Shown: positions 9,826-21,700 of the stretch, in pieces | Layout of the letters: the number at the start of each line of letters is the position of its first letter | Position numbering within the stretch: the stretch's first letter is position 1 | Assembly (NCBI GenBank): GCA_029876055.1 | Contig: CM056874.1 | Location: 8,556,001-8,620,000, forward strand | Source of the DNA: Madurella fahalii | Lineage: Eukaryota; Ascomycota; Sordariomycetes; Sordariales | Direction: 5' to 3' | Length of the DNA: 64,000 bases | Notes under the pieces: model-generated | Databases searched by the model: none | What the model was told of the DNA's origin: nothing | What the model saw: the letters and a program-made list of their open reading frames with translations, nothing else | Made by a program: the position numbers and the translations under genes

Positions 9826-10479
9826 TTAACCCAATCTCCTCTTCTTCTTGCTCCGAGTACCGCCAAACTTGAGCCTCGTCGAGTCCGACACGCGCACAAT
9901 CTTGGGCCGCAGCATCTTGCCCTCGTTCCCCATCAGCACCTTGACGACTGCTTCTCTGCCAGGCCCAAACCCGCGCAACACCACCTCGAGCTTGTGAATC
10001 TTCCTGACCAGGCCTTTCTGGTGCATCTTGTCAATCACGTAGGCGCCCAGCTGGTACGCCGAATCATAGTGCTTGCGGTTGGACTTTCTGAAGCCGATGT
10101 TGCCGCACGACAGCGAGATGAGCGCGTCCCGGTTCGGCTTAGTGACCGTGATATGCGTGTTGTGCTTATGGCTGTAGATGTGGAAGTGGTAGGGCTCCTC
10201 AGACTGCTCTTCAGTGACCCCCAGCTGGTCGGCGAGCGGCTCGGCCTCGTTTATGGCCGGGTGCGCAGCTTTCCCAATGACGTTCTTGACCAGTCGGTCC
10301 ATGGCTGCGCCAGAAGCTCCTGGCGGCGGGTTCGTCGAAGGGTTCCATGTGTTCCTTGCGGCCGGTGACTGGGAAAAGAGTCGGGTCCATTGCGGCGCGC
10401 TGGCTGTCGGACGGAGGGACTTGGAGAAGGGGCGGATCAGATCTGGCGCCAGAAGGCGACCTATTGAGAATCGGCTCAT
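9826..10479 (-). CDS. MRPS18: Mitochondrial small ribosomal subunit protein uS11m
   Basis: Intronless, 217 residues. Mitochondrial homologue of bacterial ribosomal protein S11, a platform protein of the small subunit near the 3' end of the rRNA. The N-terminus (1-45) is Arg/Ser-rich without acidic residues, as expected for a matrix presequence. The S11 fold covers about 95-217, with HIYSHKHNTHITVTKPNRDA, SCGNIGFRKSNRKHYDSAYQ, LEVVLRGFGPGREAVVKVL and the basic tail GGTRSKKKRRLG. The symbol follows the yeast name for mitochondrial uS11. The gene is head-to-head with TIM44 across a 423-base promoter. Confidence 0.92.
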   Translation of the reverse strand: MSRFSIGRLLAPDLIRPFSKSLRPTASAPQWTRLFSQSPAARNTWNPSTNPPPGASGAAMDRLVKNVIGKAAHPAINEAEPLADQLGVTEEQSEEPYHFHIYSHKHNTHITVTKPNRDALISLSCGNIGFRKSNRKHYDSAYQLGAYVIDKMHQKGLVRKIHKLEVVLRGFGPGREAVVKVLMGNEGKMLRPKIVRVSDSTRLKFGGTRSKKKRRLG

Positions 10480-10902
10480 CTCTGCGCCCCAATTGTCATC
10501 GGGAACGCTGGAGAATAGCGGGTAGAGGGCGGTTTGGTGTTAGTTGTACGCACGCTGCTGCTGCTGCCGCTGCGCCGTGATTGACGAGAGTCCAGTTCCC
10601 AAGGTAAATTTTGGGGCCGGGGGCGGCGACTAGGGGTGCCGAGCCGGGAATTTACCGGGCCTTGGCAAAGATTTTGGCGGGCAAAAGAATTCGAGGGGAC
10701 TTGACTCGGGCCAGGCCTGGTTTCTTGCCGCATCCCATGAGCAGAATTCTATTGCGCCCAACCCAAATATCTAATTTACGTTTTTTTTATTCTTCTATTC
10801 AGACTTTCCCTGCGTTATTATTTACCGCCTTAATCTATTCTCTGGTCTCGCGTCTATCACGCCCGGATCGCCTGTCGAGGGCGGCTCGACTTGCACAAAA
10901 TC
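10480..10902. promoter_or_regulatory. shared divergent promoter uS11m / TIM44
   Basis: 423 bases between divergent start codons of two nuclear genes for mitochondrial proteins, suggesting co-expression. An AT-rich patch lies at about 10765-10835. Confidence 0.6.
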
Positions 10903-12567
10903 ATGAACACAGCCCGACAGATGCAGAGGCTCTCGCCGGCCGCCCCATTGAGGGCATCGGGTCTTCACAGCCGCCATTGCACAGCGCCAGCATATCGTCG
11001 GCCCCTCTCGTTCCGGGCATCGCAACTGAGCAGCTATGAGACCCGGACATCCTCCGCATCTACGCCCCTGCAGCAGCAGCCACTTCTTCGCTCAGCCGTC
11101 CTTCCCAGTGCCATCAGGCTAGAAAGATTATCACAGGGAAGCGCGCGCACGTTCCACGTCTCGGCCCAGTCGCTGCAGCAGCAGGCCGAAGACAAGGATA
11201 CCAAGGCACGGCAAGAGACAAAAGAGGGCCAGGAGCCGAACGAGTCCGAGTCCAAGGAGGAGGCCAAGGAAGAGAAAGAGAAGGAAGGCGAGGAGGAGGC
11301 CGAGGGCAAGAAGGAAAAGAAGGAAGACCTCCCTCCTCCGCCTCCCCATGGCGACAAGACGCCTTGGCAGGTGTTCCTCGACACCATGCAAACCGAGTTC
11401 AAGCAGTCCAAGGAGTGGAACGAGTCAACCAAGGCCCTCGCAGCTGGCGCGAATCAGTTCGTCGAGAGCGAGTCGGTCCGGAAGGCCCGCCAAGCGTACG
11501 AGGCCACTTCCGGTGCTGTCTCGTCCACGGCTGCGAACGTAGTCAAGACCACGGCTGGCGCCATCGGCAAGGGTGCTACCTGGACGTGGGAGACCCCGGT
11601 CATGAAGGGCGTACGTAAGGGCGCGAACAAGACAGGCGAGGTGCTGGATAAGGCGACCAAGCCAATCCGGGAAACCGAGGCGTACAAGAACGTGAAGGAT
11701 GTGATCGACGACGGAAGCAGCTCCAGGTATGGAGGCTGGGTCGACAAGGAGGAGCGGAAGAGGCGGAAAGAGTTGCGGGAACAGGAGCTGAAGAAACTCG
11801 GCTTGCACAGCCAAGTCTTCGAGGAAGACCCCAAGTAAGAAGCGCCGCAACCTCTCACCTAGCTTACAACGTAATGACTAACCTATCGTAGTGCCGGAAC
11901 CAATGTCACGGTTCACAAGGATGCCGCGTGGAAGGAAGCGTGGAGGGAGTTCAAAGACCAGAACAAATTCGTCCAGGGCATCTTCGGGATGAAGACGGTC
12001 TACCAGGAGTCAGAAAACCCCTTGATCTCGACCGCTAGGAGTATCACCGACCGAGTCGCCGGCTTCTTCGCCGAGAATGAGACGGCCATGGTCATCAAGA
12101 AGCTCCGCACTATGGATCCTGCATTCCAGGTTGAGCCCTTCCTGCGTGAGCTCCGCGAGTATATCCTCCCTGAAGTTTTAGACGCCTACGTCAAGGGTGA
12201 CGTAGAGACGCTGAAGCTGTGGCTATCCGAGGCCCAGTACTCGGTCTACGAAGCCCTGACAAAACAGTACCTCCAAGCCGGCCTCAAATCTGACGGCCGC
12301 ATTCTTGATATCCGAGGGGTTGATATCCTGAAGGCGCGCATGCTCGACCCCGGCGAGATTCCCGTCTTCATCATCACCTGCCGGACACAAGAGGTTCATG
12401 TCTATCGCAACGCCAAAACGAACGAGCTGGCTGCCGGCATGGAAGACAAAGTGCAGCTCGTCACATACGCCATTGGCATCACGCGGATCGCCGAAGACGT
12501 GAACAATCCCGAGACAAGAGGGTGGCGGCTGATCGAGATGCAGAAGAGCGGCCGCGACTACATCTAA
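10903..12567 (+). CDS. TIM44: TIM44, mitochondrial import motor subunit
   Basis: Matrix-side scaffold that tethers mtHsp70 to the TIM23 channel and helps pull preproteins inward. Two exons, 10903-11834 and 11892-12567, are joined across a 57-base intron (GTAAGA donor, GACTAAC branch, TAG acceptor) in phase 2, giving 535 residues. A basic presequence (MNTARQMQRLSPAAPLR..) is followed by a very acidic/basic charged stretch (about 95-145), the Hsp70-binding N domain (about 150-310), and the C-terminal Tim44 domain (about 330-535) with VIKKLRTMDPAFQVEPFLRE and the ending GWRLIEMQKSGRDYI. The ATG at 10903 is preferred because the frame upstream opens only with a TTG. It shares a promoter with uS11m. 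Confidence 0.94.
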
Positions 12568-14249
12568 ACACCCTGTATTTCTACGGCACATGTCTCCAAA
12601 GAGACGCAAGTGTCACAGTATCTGGCTTCAGCTGCTGTTTCCATTTCATTGTGTTATCATCACAATGTGTATCATACGGCATCCTGGGTCTTGCCGCTTG
12701 AGATTGCGGGGAGTTTTGGGGCAATTCTGTGGTACTTATAGAGGCAGGGGAGCCGGCGCCTTGAGCATTTCCACGATCAACACCACTCTTCCGGGGAATT
12801 ATGGAGACGGGCGTGTGTCACGATGGGGGGAAAGCCTGTACTGTATGACTAGCGGGGGGTGAGGAAGAGGGAGTACACGTCACGAAACTGACCGCGATGC
12901 CCGCATCGAATACTACAATAATACCCGCCCAATTGGGCTATTCTCTCGATGGAGAAAACCCGTGCGTGTTATGAGCCAAGAACAAGTCCCTCACAGATCT
13001 CCCAAACCGAAGCAGCTCATGTTTTCAACGAGTGGTGTTGTGTCATACCTCCCAAACCTTCGTTACCCCTTTGCAGCTCGATCTCGGACGCACCAGTACT
13101 TGTCGTTGAAAACAGAGTCAATCAGCTCCATAACCGTTAGCCAACACCTCGCCTTCTCCCAGCAATTCCCTTCATTCAGATCCGATGGTTTTCTTATTCT
13201 CAGATGCACCAAGTGAGGATGAAGCCCGCCAGTGCGATGTAGGCGCTCACCGGGATAGTCAACGACAGACTGAACGCGTTCAACAACCCAGGCATATCAG
13301 CTAACTAGATAGGCAATCATTAAACGGGCGAGTTTGTAAGACATGGAATAGGGGAGGTTCGGCATCATCATGCATTGGCCCTTGGAGTCCTGGTGAGCCA
13401 CGCTATCTCGAGGTGTCATGTCCAACAGCACGACCAAAAGCTCCACACCTGTTTCTATTCACCAACGCCCTCGTTCCCCCACAAAGCAAATACTAACAAT
13501 GAGGACGTTAACAGCCTATTCGCTCCTAGATCCAGACTACGCAAGCGGACTACTAAGTCTAGTGTAATTAGGGGTTACCTCGCGGCTCCGACCCAGGGGG
13601 ATGGTTCCCACAGCCCGGGATAAGGGGATCAGGAGTTCCATTATGGTCGTCTGCAGCTCGCGTGAGATATGAAAATCGGAGATCATTTGGAGATGTCACC
13701 GGGAAAGCTCCAGGAAAATGTCGAGTAAAATGACCCAATAGCCGAAGTCGTTGAACCGGTCAAAGTCGCCACTTATACAGGTGCCAGTGCCATTGCAAGA
13801 GAGAGAGAGATATGAGTGAAATGTAAGGCTTGAAGAAGAAGTGTTAGCCCTAAAAATAAGAGCCTTTGTACTAGCCCACGGAAATTTTGCAAGGAATGAC
13901 GTGAAACACGTCTCTGTCAGTTTCCCGAGACAAGTAGAGAAGATAGATCTGGACTCTAGGGGGTTTTCTCGCCCTGCGAAGCACTCTGCTAATAAGATAG
14001 CCCTGGCCCTCTGCCCGGGAGCCATGTCTTGAGTAGCCCAGATATTGAAGCCCCGCAGCCTAACTTTCACCGGAGTTGCACCAAACTTGATGCAACTGGA
14101 TTTGCATCTCTGAGTAGATCATACAAACTGATGTAAAATGAAGGTATTCAACACAACTGTACCTTTGAAATGATTACTGAAGAGATGCGCCGCTGGTGAT
14201 CTGACCTCTGCTACCCTGTGTCCGATCCGAAAAGCTTACCTTCCCACTG
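12568..14249. other. 1.7 kb without recognisable gene
   Basis: 3' flank of TIM44 and of the NADAR gene. Several short open frames occur, the longest 124 codons on the minus strand at 13696-14070, but none resembles a known family and none has convincing splice-extended form. Base composition is more AT-rich from about 13640 to 14200. Confidence 0.5.
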
Positions 14250-15066
14250 TCACTCCGCGGCTCTTTCACTTTCGCCTTTAGTCTTCTTTTCCTTCTCCTC
14301 CTCTTTTGCACCTACCTCTCCCTCTCCCTCTCTACCTCCCTTTGCCACTTCCTCCTTTACCAGCTCCTCCCTAACCGCCATCAACGCCTTTCCCAACAAG
14401 TTCAACCCCCACCTCTCTCTCCCCACCTCCCCAGCTCTCCGAGCGCCGAACCCGATCCCCCAGATCCTATCCATTGGACTAGCCTCGACAAGTTCCTTCT
14501 CGCCGGTACCCAGCAACATCTCTTTCAAGCTCCTGCCATCGCCCGCAATCCACTTCCCGTCTTCCTTGTCCGCCGGCCGGGTGAACTTGAGCAGGTTCCC
14601 GCGGCGGACGATCTCGAGGCGGTTCTTGTTCCATTTCGAGTCGTCAAAGTTGGAGACCTTTCGGCCGAGGGCTTTTACCCCGCGGGGGTCGTCCTGGGGG
14701 GTGGAGAGGATTTGCGCAGCGATTGTGGCGTCGTCGAAGAGGATGGCTTTTTGGTACATCATGTAACTTTCTCGCCGTTAGTCAGTTCGATGAGGGGAGG
14801 GGTGGTTGAAAAAAAAAAGACGGGATGTACTGTTCAGCGGTATGGTAGATGATGGACGGGTCTTTGTCGTCGGAGAAGGCACAGGGATACCATTGCGAGA
14901 GATACCCGGTTTCGGGCTCCGTCTCACGCCAGAAGTAGACTGGTGATGGGATGCTGCCGGAACTCATCTCGGCCAAGTCGTTCGCTTTGAGGGGTTGTTT
15001 TCTTCCCTTAGGATTGGGCGCCCTCTTTGTCACTTTATGCTGGGGTTTGGATACCTTGGGAGCCAT
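14250..15066 (-). CDS. NADAR-family protein (YbiA-like, ADP-ribose/riboflavin-intermediate related)
   Basis: NADAR domain proteins (formerly DUF1768, YbiA/RibX type) hydrolyse N-glycosidic bonds in riboflavin-pathway intermediates, and some members remove ADP-ribose from guanine bases in DNA. Two exons, 14831-15066 and 14250-14766, are joined over a 64-base intron (GTACAT donor, acceptor AAAG) and give 250 residues. The join restores the signature YHTAEHYMMYQKA. Other family blocks: FWRE..GYLSQWYPCAF near residue 48, DPRGVKALGRKVSNFD, the end-of-domain LVEASPMDRIWGIGF, and WGLNLLGKALMAVRE. The last 30 residues are an almost purely Glu/Lys/Gly tail not part of the domain. Substrate cannot be told from sequence. 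Confidence 0.88.
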
Positions 15067-15550
15067 ATCAGCCGTCTCTGTGAGTATATCGGGAGGTCAC
15101 TATAGTAGAACCGATTTGATTCATGGCTTTGGCGCAACCGCCCTTGATATATACATTCACCAATCCATCAAACTGGCCCAAGCAATGGCTTGCTGAGGCG
15201 GTGCATACGAGACAGCATTTTCAGCCGCGGCTTGACTGCATGACCGATGAGTCACAGCGAATGTGAACCTTGTCTGTGATTTAAGAGTGGGAAACAGCTT
15301 GAGCAAGGTTAAGGTTCCGGTTGATGCAAGCAAATGTGCCAATTAGCTGCGAGCTTGTCATCAGCTAGCTCGGTACCTTGTGCGCCATGTGTATCTCATT
15401 ATGACAAGAAACAATGGGACATCTTGGCGTTAGCTTACCACCCTTCTCAATTGACGCCACTTCCAGATGTTTTATATAGAGCATGTCCTTCCGAGAGATT
15501 GCTAAATGTGTTAGTATTTGAGGGAGCGGAATGAGTCGTGTAAAAAGGCG
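15067..15550. other. spacer between NADAR gene and tRNA-Ala
   Basis: About 480 bases holding the NADAR promoter and the tRNA 3' flank. No gene was seen. Confidence 0.6.
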
Positions 15551-15556
15551 AAAAAA
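15551..15556 (-). terminator. RNA polymerase III terminator of tRNA-Ala
   Basis: Six T residues on the minus strand, 10 bases past the tRNA 3' end, a standard Pol III stop. Confidence 0.75.
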
Positions 15557-15566
15557 GAATTAGAGC

Positions 15567-15660
15567 TGGACGCACCGCGGATCGAACGCGGGACCGTCTG
15601 TATATGCGGGTGCCACTGAGGCATTGCAAAACAGAAATCATACCACTAGACCATGCGCCC
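15567..15660 (-). tRNA. tRNA-Ala (anticodon UGC) with 22-base intron
   Basis: Minus-strand cloverleaf of 94 bases. The acceptor stem GGGCGCA/TGCGTCC carries the G3:U70 wobble that specifies alanine, and the discriminator base is A73. The D arm contains the A-box-like TGGTCTAGTGG. The anticodon stem TCTGT/ACAGA pairs perfectly around loop TTTGCA, giving anticodon TGC. The T arm is CCGCG-TTCGATC-CGCGG (B box). An intron of 22 bases (15603-15624) follows position 37, the canonical place, leaving a 72-base mature tRNA. Other anticodon readings break the stem. Confidence 0.92.
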
Positions 15661-16330
15661 AACATGGCTTATTACTTTAGTCGCAGGCAAGCAAGCATAA
15701 GAGTGTTTGGCTGAATAGGGTTGCTCCAACGACAAGGCCGCTCGATAGTGTTGCACACCGTGTGCACTACAAAAAGTAAAAAGAAAATCTTATAACGAAA
15801 GATCTTAAGTAGAATATCACACAGCCGAGATGTTCAAATAGTCTAGTATTCGTATCTGCCTTACATCAATGACGAGATATTCCTATCCGGTCCTCACCCT
15901 AACCCTGAACGTAATGCGGCAACATTCACTGGTGCATGTCATTTTCTGCTGCATGCTTTGAAGATTCCCACAGGCGGGAAGACCCGGCGTCGCACATCAA
16001 AGCTACGATCGTTGCACCGCCAATGGCTAGTCTCAGCGCGGCCAAGACTCGCGTGCCAGAGCCAGGTGACCTGCTTCTTGTCATACCCGACGCTGTGCAC
16101 CTTCAACATCCTCAAGTCAGGCCTGCCCGCAGGTGAGTAATCTAGATAAACCGACCATTATGTCGTTGGCCACCCGATCGGGCCCTGTTCTGCCTTCGCT
16201 GTTAATGTGCATGTCTTTAGGTATCATGGCCCCGGCGGCGAGTGAACCGCTCGGTAGTGCTAGGCCGCTGGGGCTGACGAGGATCGGCTTGGGCAGCACT
16301 GTCACCCCGCCCCGGTACCCCGGTCGGGTG

Positions 16331-16347
16331 CCCCCCCCCCCCCCCCC
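16331..16347 (+). repeat. poly-C run (17)
   Basis: Uninterrupted C homopolymer in non-coding DNA; its length may be unreliable. Confidence 0.9.
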
Positions 16348-18329
16348 TTTCTCCTCCCATGTGTTGCTCGATTGGCCAGGGGTGGAAGCTATCACTTCTC
16401 AGCTTTTTCGCCATCAACGATCTGAGTCCCGATGCCAGATTACGCGGACACCGGAGAGCCCCCAGCATGCCCGGACCTGCCGACACCAACGGAGCCACAG
16501 AGGGTCCGTGCTGCCGCGCATCGTCCTGGGGACCGGACGGTCAAGCATCCATCTCCATCCCGGCAGGCATATGCGTTAGGCTGCTCCTGTGTGAGCGGGG
16601 CTCTGTGCATCGCATATGTAGAGCAGCTGCACGGGAGGTCGCCGGCGCCATCGCCGTATGGTCCTGGACAGCAGATCGATATGGAGGTCCCCGGGCAAGA
16701 CTACTTTAGGAGATTGCTCTGCTGCCCGGATGCTGGACTGGGACCCTGGATTGGTGGTTTCCGTCTCCATGCACACCACCTCGGTTCAATATCTCCATAT
16801 TGCAGCAGCAAGCTCGTGCTTTTTTGGAGATATTGCAGCTACGAGGTTCAGCTCACCAGCTGATTCGAATTGTCGAACACTTGAAAAGGCGACATTCGGA
16901 TCGCCACCTGGCAACCCACCCAGCTTCAGCAGCTCCGGGGCTTTGATTAGCTTAGGTGGTTCGCCGAGCCGCTAGGAAATGCTCGCAAATACCGCGATGG
17001 CTAACGAGCCGTGCCATGTGGGAGTTACACAAACCTGCATCTGCCCACAATGACGCCGGTGCCTATAACGCGGATCACTTATAGGTCGCTTCTCCAAAGC
17101 CGGGAGGTGCTGTTGGGACGGGAAGATGCCCTTTCCGCGGCTGTGGAAGCAAATCAGATGCCGGTATTTCCAAATGGCGTCGGGGAAAGACCCAATAATA
17201 GCGGAACCTCTGGACAGCTCCTCTTGGTGGACTCCGCATGTCGGAGCCGGGAGTCTTGGTCATCGGAGCGCACACCGCCGATGTGCACCCCGGGTTCGGC
17301 TGCGGGAGATGCGCTTCATTGCTTTTTTTCTGAACGTGTGCTATTCAAAGCGGGTGGCGGACAGGGGCAGAGCAACGACTTGGCAGGGCCCAGGATTCTT
17401 GAAAGAGCGGCGACAAGGGGGCAAGGGGGCAATGGAATGGGGGAAGAAAAAAAAAAAGCAGAAAATAAGTAACTACCCGCATGGGCCCTGCCGCAGGAGT
17501 TCATGATCCAACGCGCGGCTAGCGCTGTCCCACACCGTCTCTTTTCCGCTGACAGGTGTTGGGCGATCACGAGCGCCGACAAACCTTCGCTACTTCTGCG
17601 CTGGGACGAAATACTGTCATTTGTAATTGACAAACACCACCGCTGCGCTGTATAGCGCTTACGTTAGCCTATTGTCGACTGACCCGGCGCCGTGGAACAC
17701 GGCGTGGCATTGGAACTCGGTGCCACGCTTCACCACTTAACTAGCTGTTCGCCTCTATCTTCGGTTTGCGCCTCGCTGTTGGTGGTAGGCAAACAACCTG
17801 GGGAGCAAGCCGCCAGACACCTCGCCGCTCCGCTCTCCGTCCCGTCTTATCTGGCGCGTCGATCCCCATGCAGAGCATATCGTACTCATATTTTGCTCCT
17901 GAACCTGGCCCTTGTGCTCAGTTTTGACGGTACAGCACCAAAGGTAGATATCAAACACCTTGATCCAACGGCGTGACGTTTGACATCTCACATATCAAAG
18001 GCAAAAACTCTACCTTCTGCATCAGAGTCGCGTAGGACGGTAAACACACCGCTCGCGTCTCACATTCCAAAGGCGTGGGGACAACCCCGTGGACCGTTTT
18101 GCTTGTGTCTGTTATACATCAAAGTTCTCGGACGGGACTGGCTTGTGACAGCTCACTTGGATCGGATCCTTTTTAGGCCGGGGCCAAGTTTTTTTGCGCT
18201 TGTGGATTCCGTCGGCCGCTTGATTCTGTAGGGGCCCTTTTTTTTTGCGTGAGGCTGTCTCCAGGGCAGCATTTACGTGAAGTTAAAAGGCCTTCTTAGG
18301 ACTAGCTGTGCCTGTCAGATTTGCTACCG

Positions 18330-18400
18330 CCGCCGTCGCCGTTGCTGCTGTCGTTGCTGCTGCTGCTGCTGCTGCTACTGCTGCGCTGCTGCTCTGCCGA
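18330..18400 (+). repeat. imperfect CTG/GCT triplet tract
   Basis: About 70 bases of CTG, CGC and GCT triplets roughly 400 bases upstream of the ABC transporter start. Every frame reads as low-complexity peptide (Leu, Cys or Ala rich), so apparent open frames here are artefacts. Confidence 0.8.
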
Positions 18401-18790
18401 TCGGAAGCTCTTTCCCGGATCGTCGGACCCCTGGCCGTCATCTGGACTTAGATCTTACAGAGCGAACTGCGCCAGGAGGAACCGCTTGGCAGCCGGGGAG
18501 CAATCGACCTGGAGGGAAGAGGTCTTGTCTCACGCCGGAAGTAGCGAACACCACGAGCGAAGATTCTGGCCTGTCGTACTCGTGGTCATTTTTTTATCTT
18601 TTTATTTTATTATATTTTGGGTTCTCTGGCCGGAGTGCCCCTCTGGCGACGGGAAAAACAGGCCATCGTCACGCCACTTTGCAGACAGCCTACCATCGAT
18701 CCATCCGGGTAGAACCATAGAACCCGAACGCGTCCTCTCGTCCTCGGATTCATTCCACTCAGCGTTGTCGGCACAAAGGCCGCGCTCATC

Positions 18791-21700
18791 ATGGCGGATC
18801 CACACGACACGGACATGGCTGATAGAGCCGTCACGCTGCCGCTGCGGCAGGTCCTGACTAGCCTGCACTACGCGTACCCTACCGTCGTCTTCCTCTACTA
18901 TATGGTCACGTCCACGATCGCTATCTGCACCCTGCAGACAAGGTCCTCCGAGCAGAGCCATCCGCGTCGGCGCGCCATCTCGTGGCTGCTCATGTTCATC
19001 ATCCTCACCTACTTCACCCAGCTCCTTACACTAGTTGCCCGAGGCGTCATTCAGCATGTGTTCCCCCCGGCCGATCAGGACATTATCATCGGCCTCCTCT
19101 CGTGCGCCCTGGTATTCGGCGTTGTATTTGCTGGGCTATCCGAGTCCGCCAACCCGGTATGGCACCCGTATGTGGGATCCTTCGGGTTGGCATTGGTTTT
19201 CGAGCCCGTCATTCAAGTCCTGGCTCTCGCGGTGCGGCCAGCTGAACCCCTGGTTTGTACCGACTTCATCGACTTATCTACGGTGGCGGCCAGATACTTC
19301 ACCATCATACTAGCAGTGGCCTTTTATCTTGAAGGGAAGAGCAGCTGGCGGCGGGAGAAGGGTACCGATTCCGAGCGGCAGAGCTTGCTCAAGACAAACG
19401 GCAATGCCGCTCATCATGACTCCGATTCTGAAGATCCGTCCGATGGGGGCCAACAAAACGGTTACGGGGCGATGTCGGACGCCTCGACCGATGCCAGCCA
19501 GTCCTCCGACACCGACGGTGATGAGAGCCCTTGGGAGAGGCGCGAACGGCAGGCAAGCGAGCAGATGGAGAAGAGGCTCAAGGAGAAGGGCAACTGGGTT
19601 ACATACGCCAAGAGTTTCATGGTACGAGCAGGCCTCCCCTTGGTTTGGGCTGCCGGACTGTCACTAACGAGGACCTGTGCAGGTCTTCTTCCCCTATATC
19701 TGGCCCGTTGGCCGCAGGTCGCTTCAGATCCGGGTCGTGCTTGTTGGCGTCTGCTTGCTCACCATGAACTTCATCAACGTCTTGATTCCGCGCCAGCTAG
19801 GCATTATCATGGACAGCCTCGCCGGTACCAATAACAAAAATCCCTGGGTCGAGGTTTTGTTCTTTGCCGGCCTCAAACTGGTCGCGTCAGAGGCGGGACT
19901 TTCACTACTGCGCCAGTGGCTCTGGATTCCCGTCGAGTACTACTCATTCGATGCCATTAGCACCGCGTCCTATTCTCACGTTCTGAATCTCTCTTCCGAC
20001 TTTCACGATTCCAAGAGCTCCTCGGACATTATGATGGCAATCCAGTCTGGCCAGAGCGTCTCCAATATCCTCGAATCGATCTGCTTCCGGGCCATTCCCA
20101 TGCTCATCGACATGGTTGTAGCCTTCCTGTATCTCTCTGTCACGCTTGGACCATACGAGGGTTTCATCACGGTCGCTACCGCCTCGGTGTTCTTGTACAT
20201 TGCCACACGCATGATTGCGGGACTCAAAGCGGCGCGCAAGGACGAAGTCAGCGCCTGGTTCAGGGAGCACTATGTCCGCCAGGCCGGCATCCAAGGCTGG
20301 TCGACGGTTGCTTGCTTCAACCAGATCGGGCACGAGGAGAGCCGCTATTCCGCGGCCGTCAAGGACCGCGTGTCCAAGTCTCAGACGGTCTACTTCGGCT
20401 ATGTCGTTGCATACGCCTTTCAATTCCTGGTGCTGCTCTCCGGACTCCTTGCCGGCGCGTTCCTGGCCGTGTATCAGGTTACTCACGACCAGGCGACGCC
20501 CGGCATGTTCATCATGCTTCTGACGTACTGGGCCCAACTGGTCGCTCCTCTCAACTTCTTTGCGGGGCTCGGTAGGAGCATCTCGAGAGACCTGCTGCAT
20601 GCGGAGCAGCTTTTGGAGATCATGCAGACCAAGCCGACGATTCTCACCAAAGAGGGAGCGCCGCCGCTGCATTTCAGCGGAGGAGAGGTGCATTTCGACC
20701 ATGTCTGGTTCTCCTACGACAAGAAGAAGGAGATCCTGAAGGATATCAATTTCACGGCGACGCCAGGCATGACGGTCGCCTTTGTTGGGGCTACTGGCGC
20801 CGGCAAATCTACCATTTTGAAGCTCTTGGATCGCTTCTACGACGTAACAAAAGGCTCAATCAAGATTGATAAGCAGGATATCCGGGACGTGGATCTCTAC
20901 AGGTGAGGGCGATATAGGCTAGCGTTTGCTTAGGGTTTCTTTTTAGCTAACAGCAAGCGCAGTTTGAGAGCCCAGATTGGCATCGTGCCGCAGACTCCTA
21001 TCCTGTTTGACGACACCATCATGAACAACGTCCGGTACGCAAAGCTCACTGCGACCGACGATGAGGTCTATGAGGCTTGCAAGGCTGCTAGCATCCACGA
21101 GCAAATTCTGGGCTTCTCTGACGGTATGTCGTCTCAATCCCCGCCCTCTGTCTGGGACAAGACTGACGATAACAAGGCTACCAAACCAGGGTTGGGGAGC
21201 GCGGGATCAAGCTTTCCGGAGGAGAGTTGCAGCGAGTGGCAATCGCACGCGCGATTCTCAAGCGACCATCGATAGTTCTGCTTGATGAGGCCACGAGCGC
21301 CGTCGATACAGAAACTGAGCAAAAGATTCAAGAGGCTCTGCGTACGCTGTGCGAGAACCGCACAACGTTTATCGTAGCGTAAGTGTACTCTACTCAGAGG
21401 CGTCTAAGAAGTTGTCACACTGACAAAACCCAGGCACCGCCTGTCCACCATCATGAATGCCGACCGCATCATCGTAGTTACTGGTGGGGAGGTTGTCGAG
21501 CAGGGCAATCACGAGGATCTAATTCGCGCCAACGGCAAATACGCAGAGCTCTGGTCCAAGCAGATCTTTGTCAAACCCAAGGACGCAGAGCCTCCCGAGG
21601 ACAAGCCCGTTGCCAAGGGCCGGAAAGCGCCCAACATTGTCAACGACCTGAGCCCTGAATTGACAAACTCAGAACTGGCTAAAGTCAAGCCGACGGCCAA

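Larger units (their letters stand above)
15661..18790. other. 3.1 kb gene-poor stretch upstream of the ABC transporter
   Basis: No open frame here resembles a known protein and none is supported by splice-aware extension. It holds a 17-base C run (16331-16347), an A run near 17449-17458, a degenerate CTG/GCT tract (18330-18400) and the T/A-rich proximal promoter of the downstream gene (about 18590-18620). No ATG lies between about 18540 and the transporter start, so its immediate leader is free of upstream start codons. Confidence 0.5.

Noticed and set aside
10891..10902. Longer TIM44 start (four extra residues)
   Set aside because: The extension begins with TTG; the ATG at 10903 gives a normal presequence.
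13696..14070. 124-codon minus-strand open frame downstream of the NADAR gene
   Set aside because: No family resemblance, AT-rich surroundings, and no splice-supported extension.
18321..18857. Leu-rich open frame overlapping the ABC transporter start
   Set aside because: Opens with TTG and its Leu run comes from the CTG-like repeat; not a credible upstream ORF.
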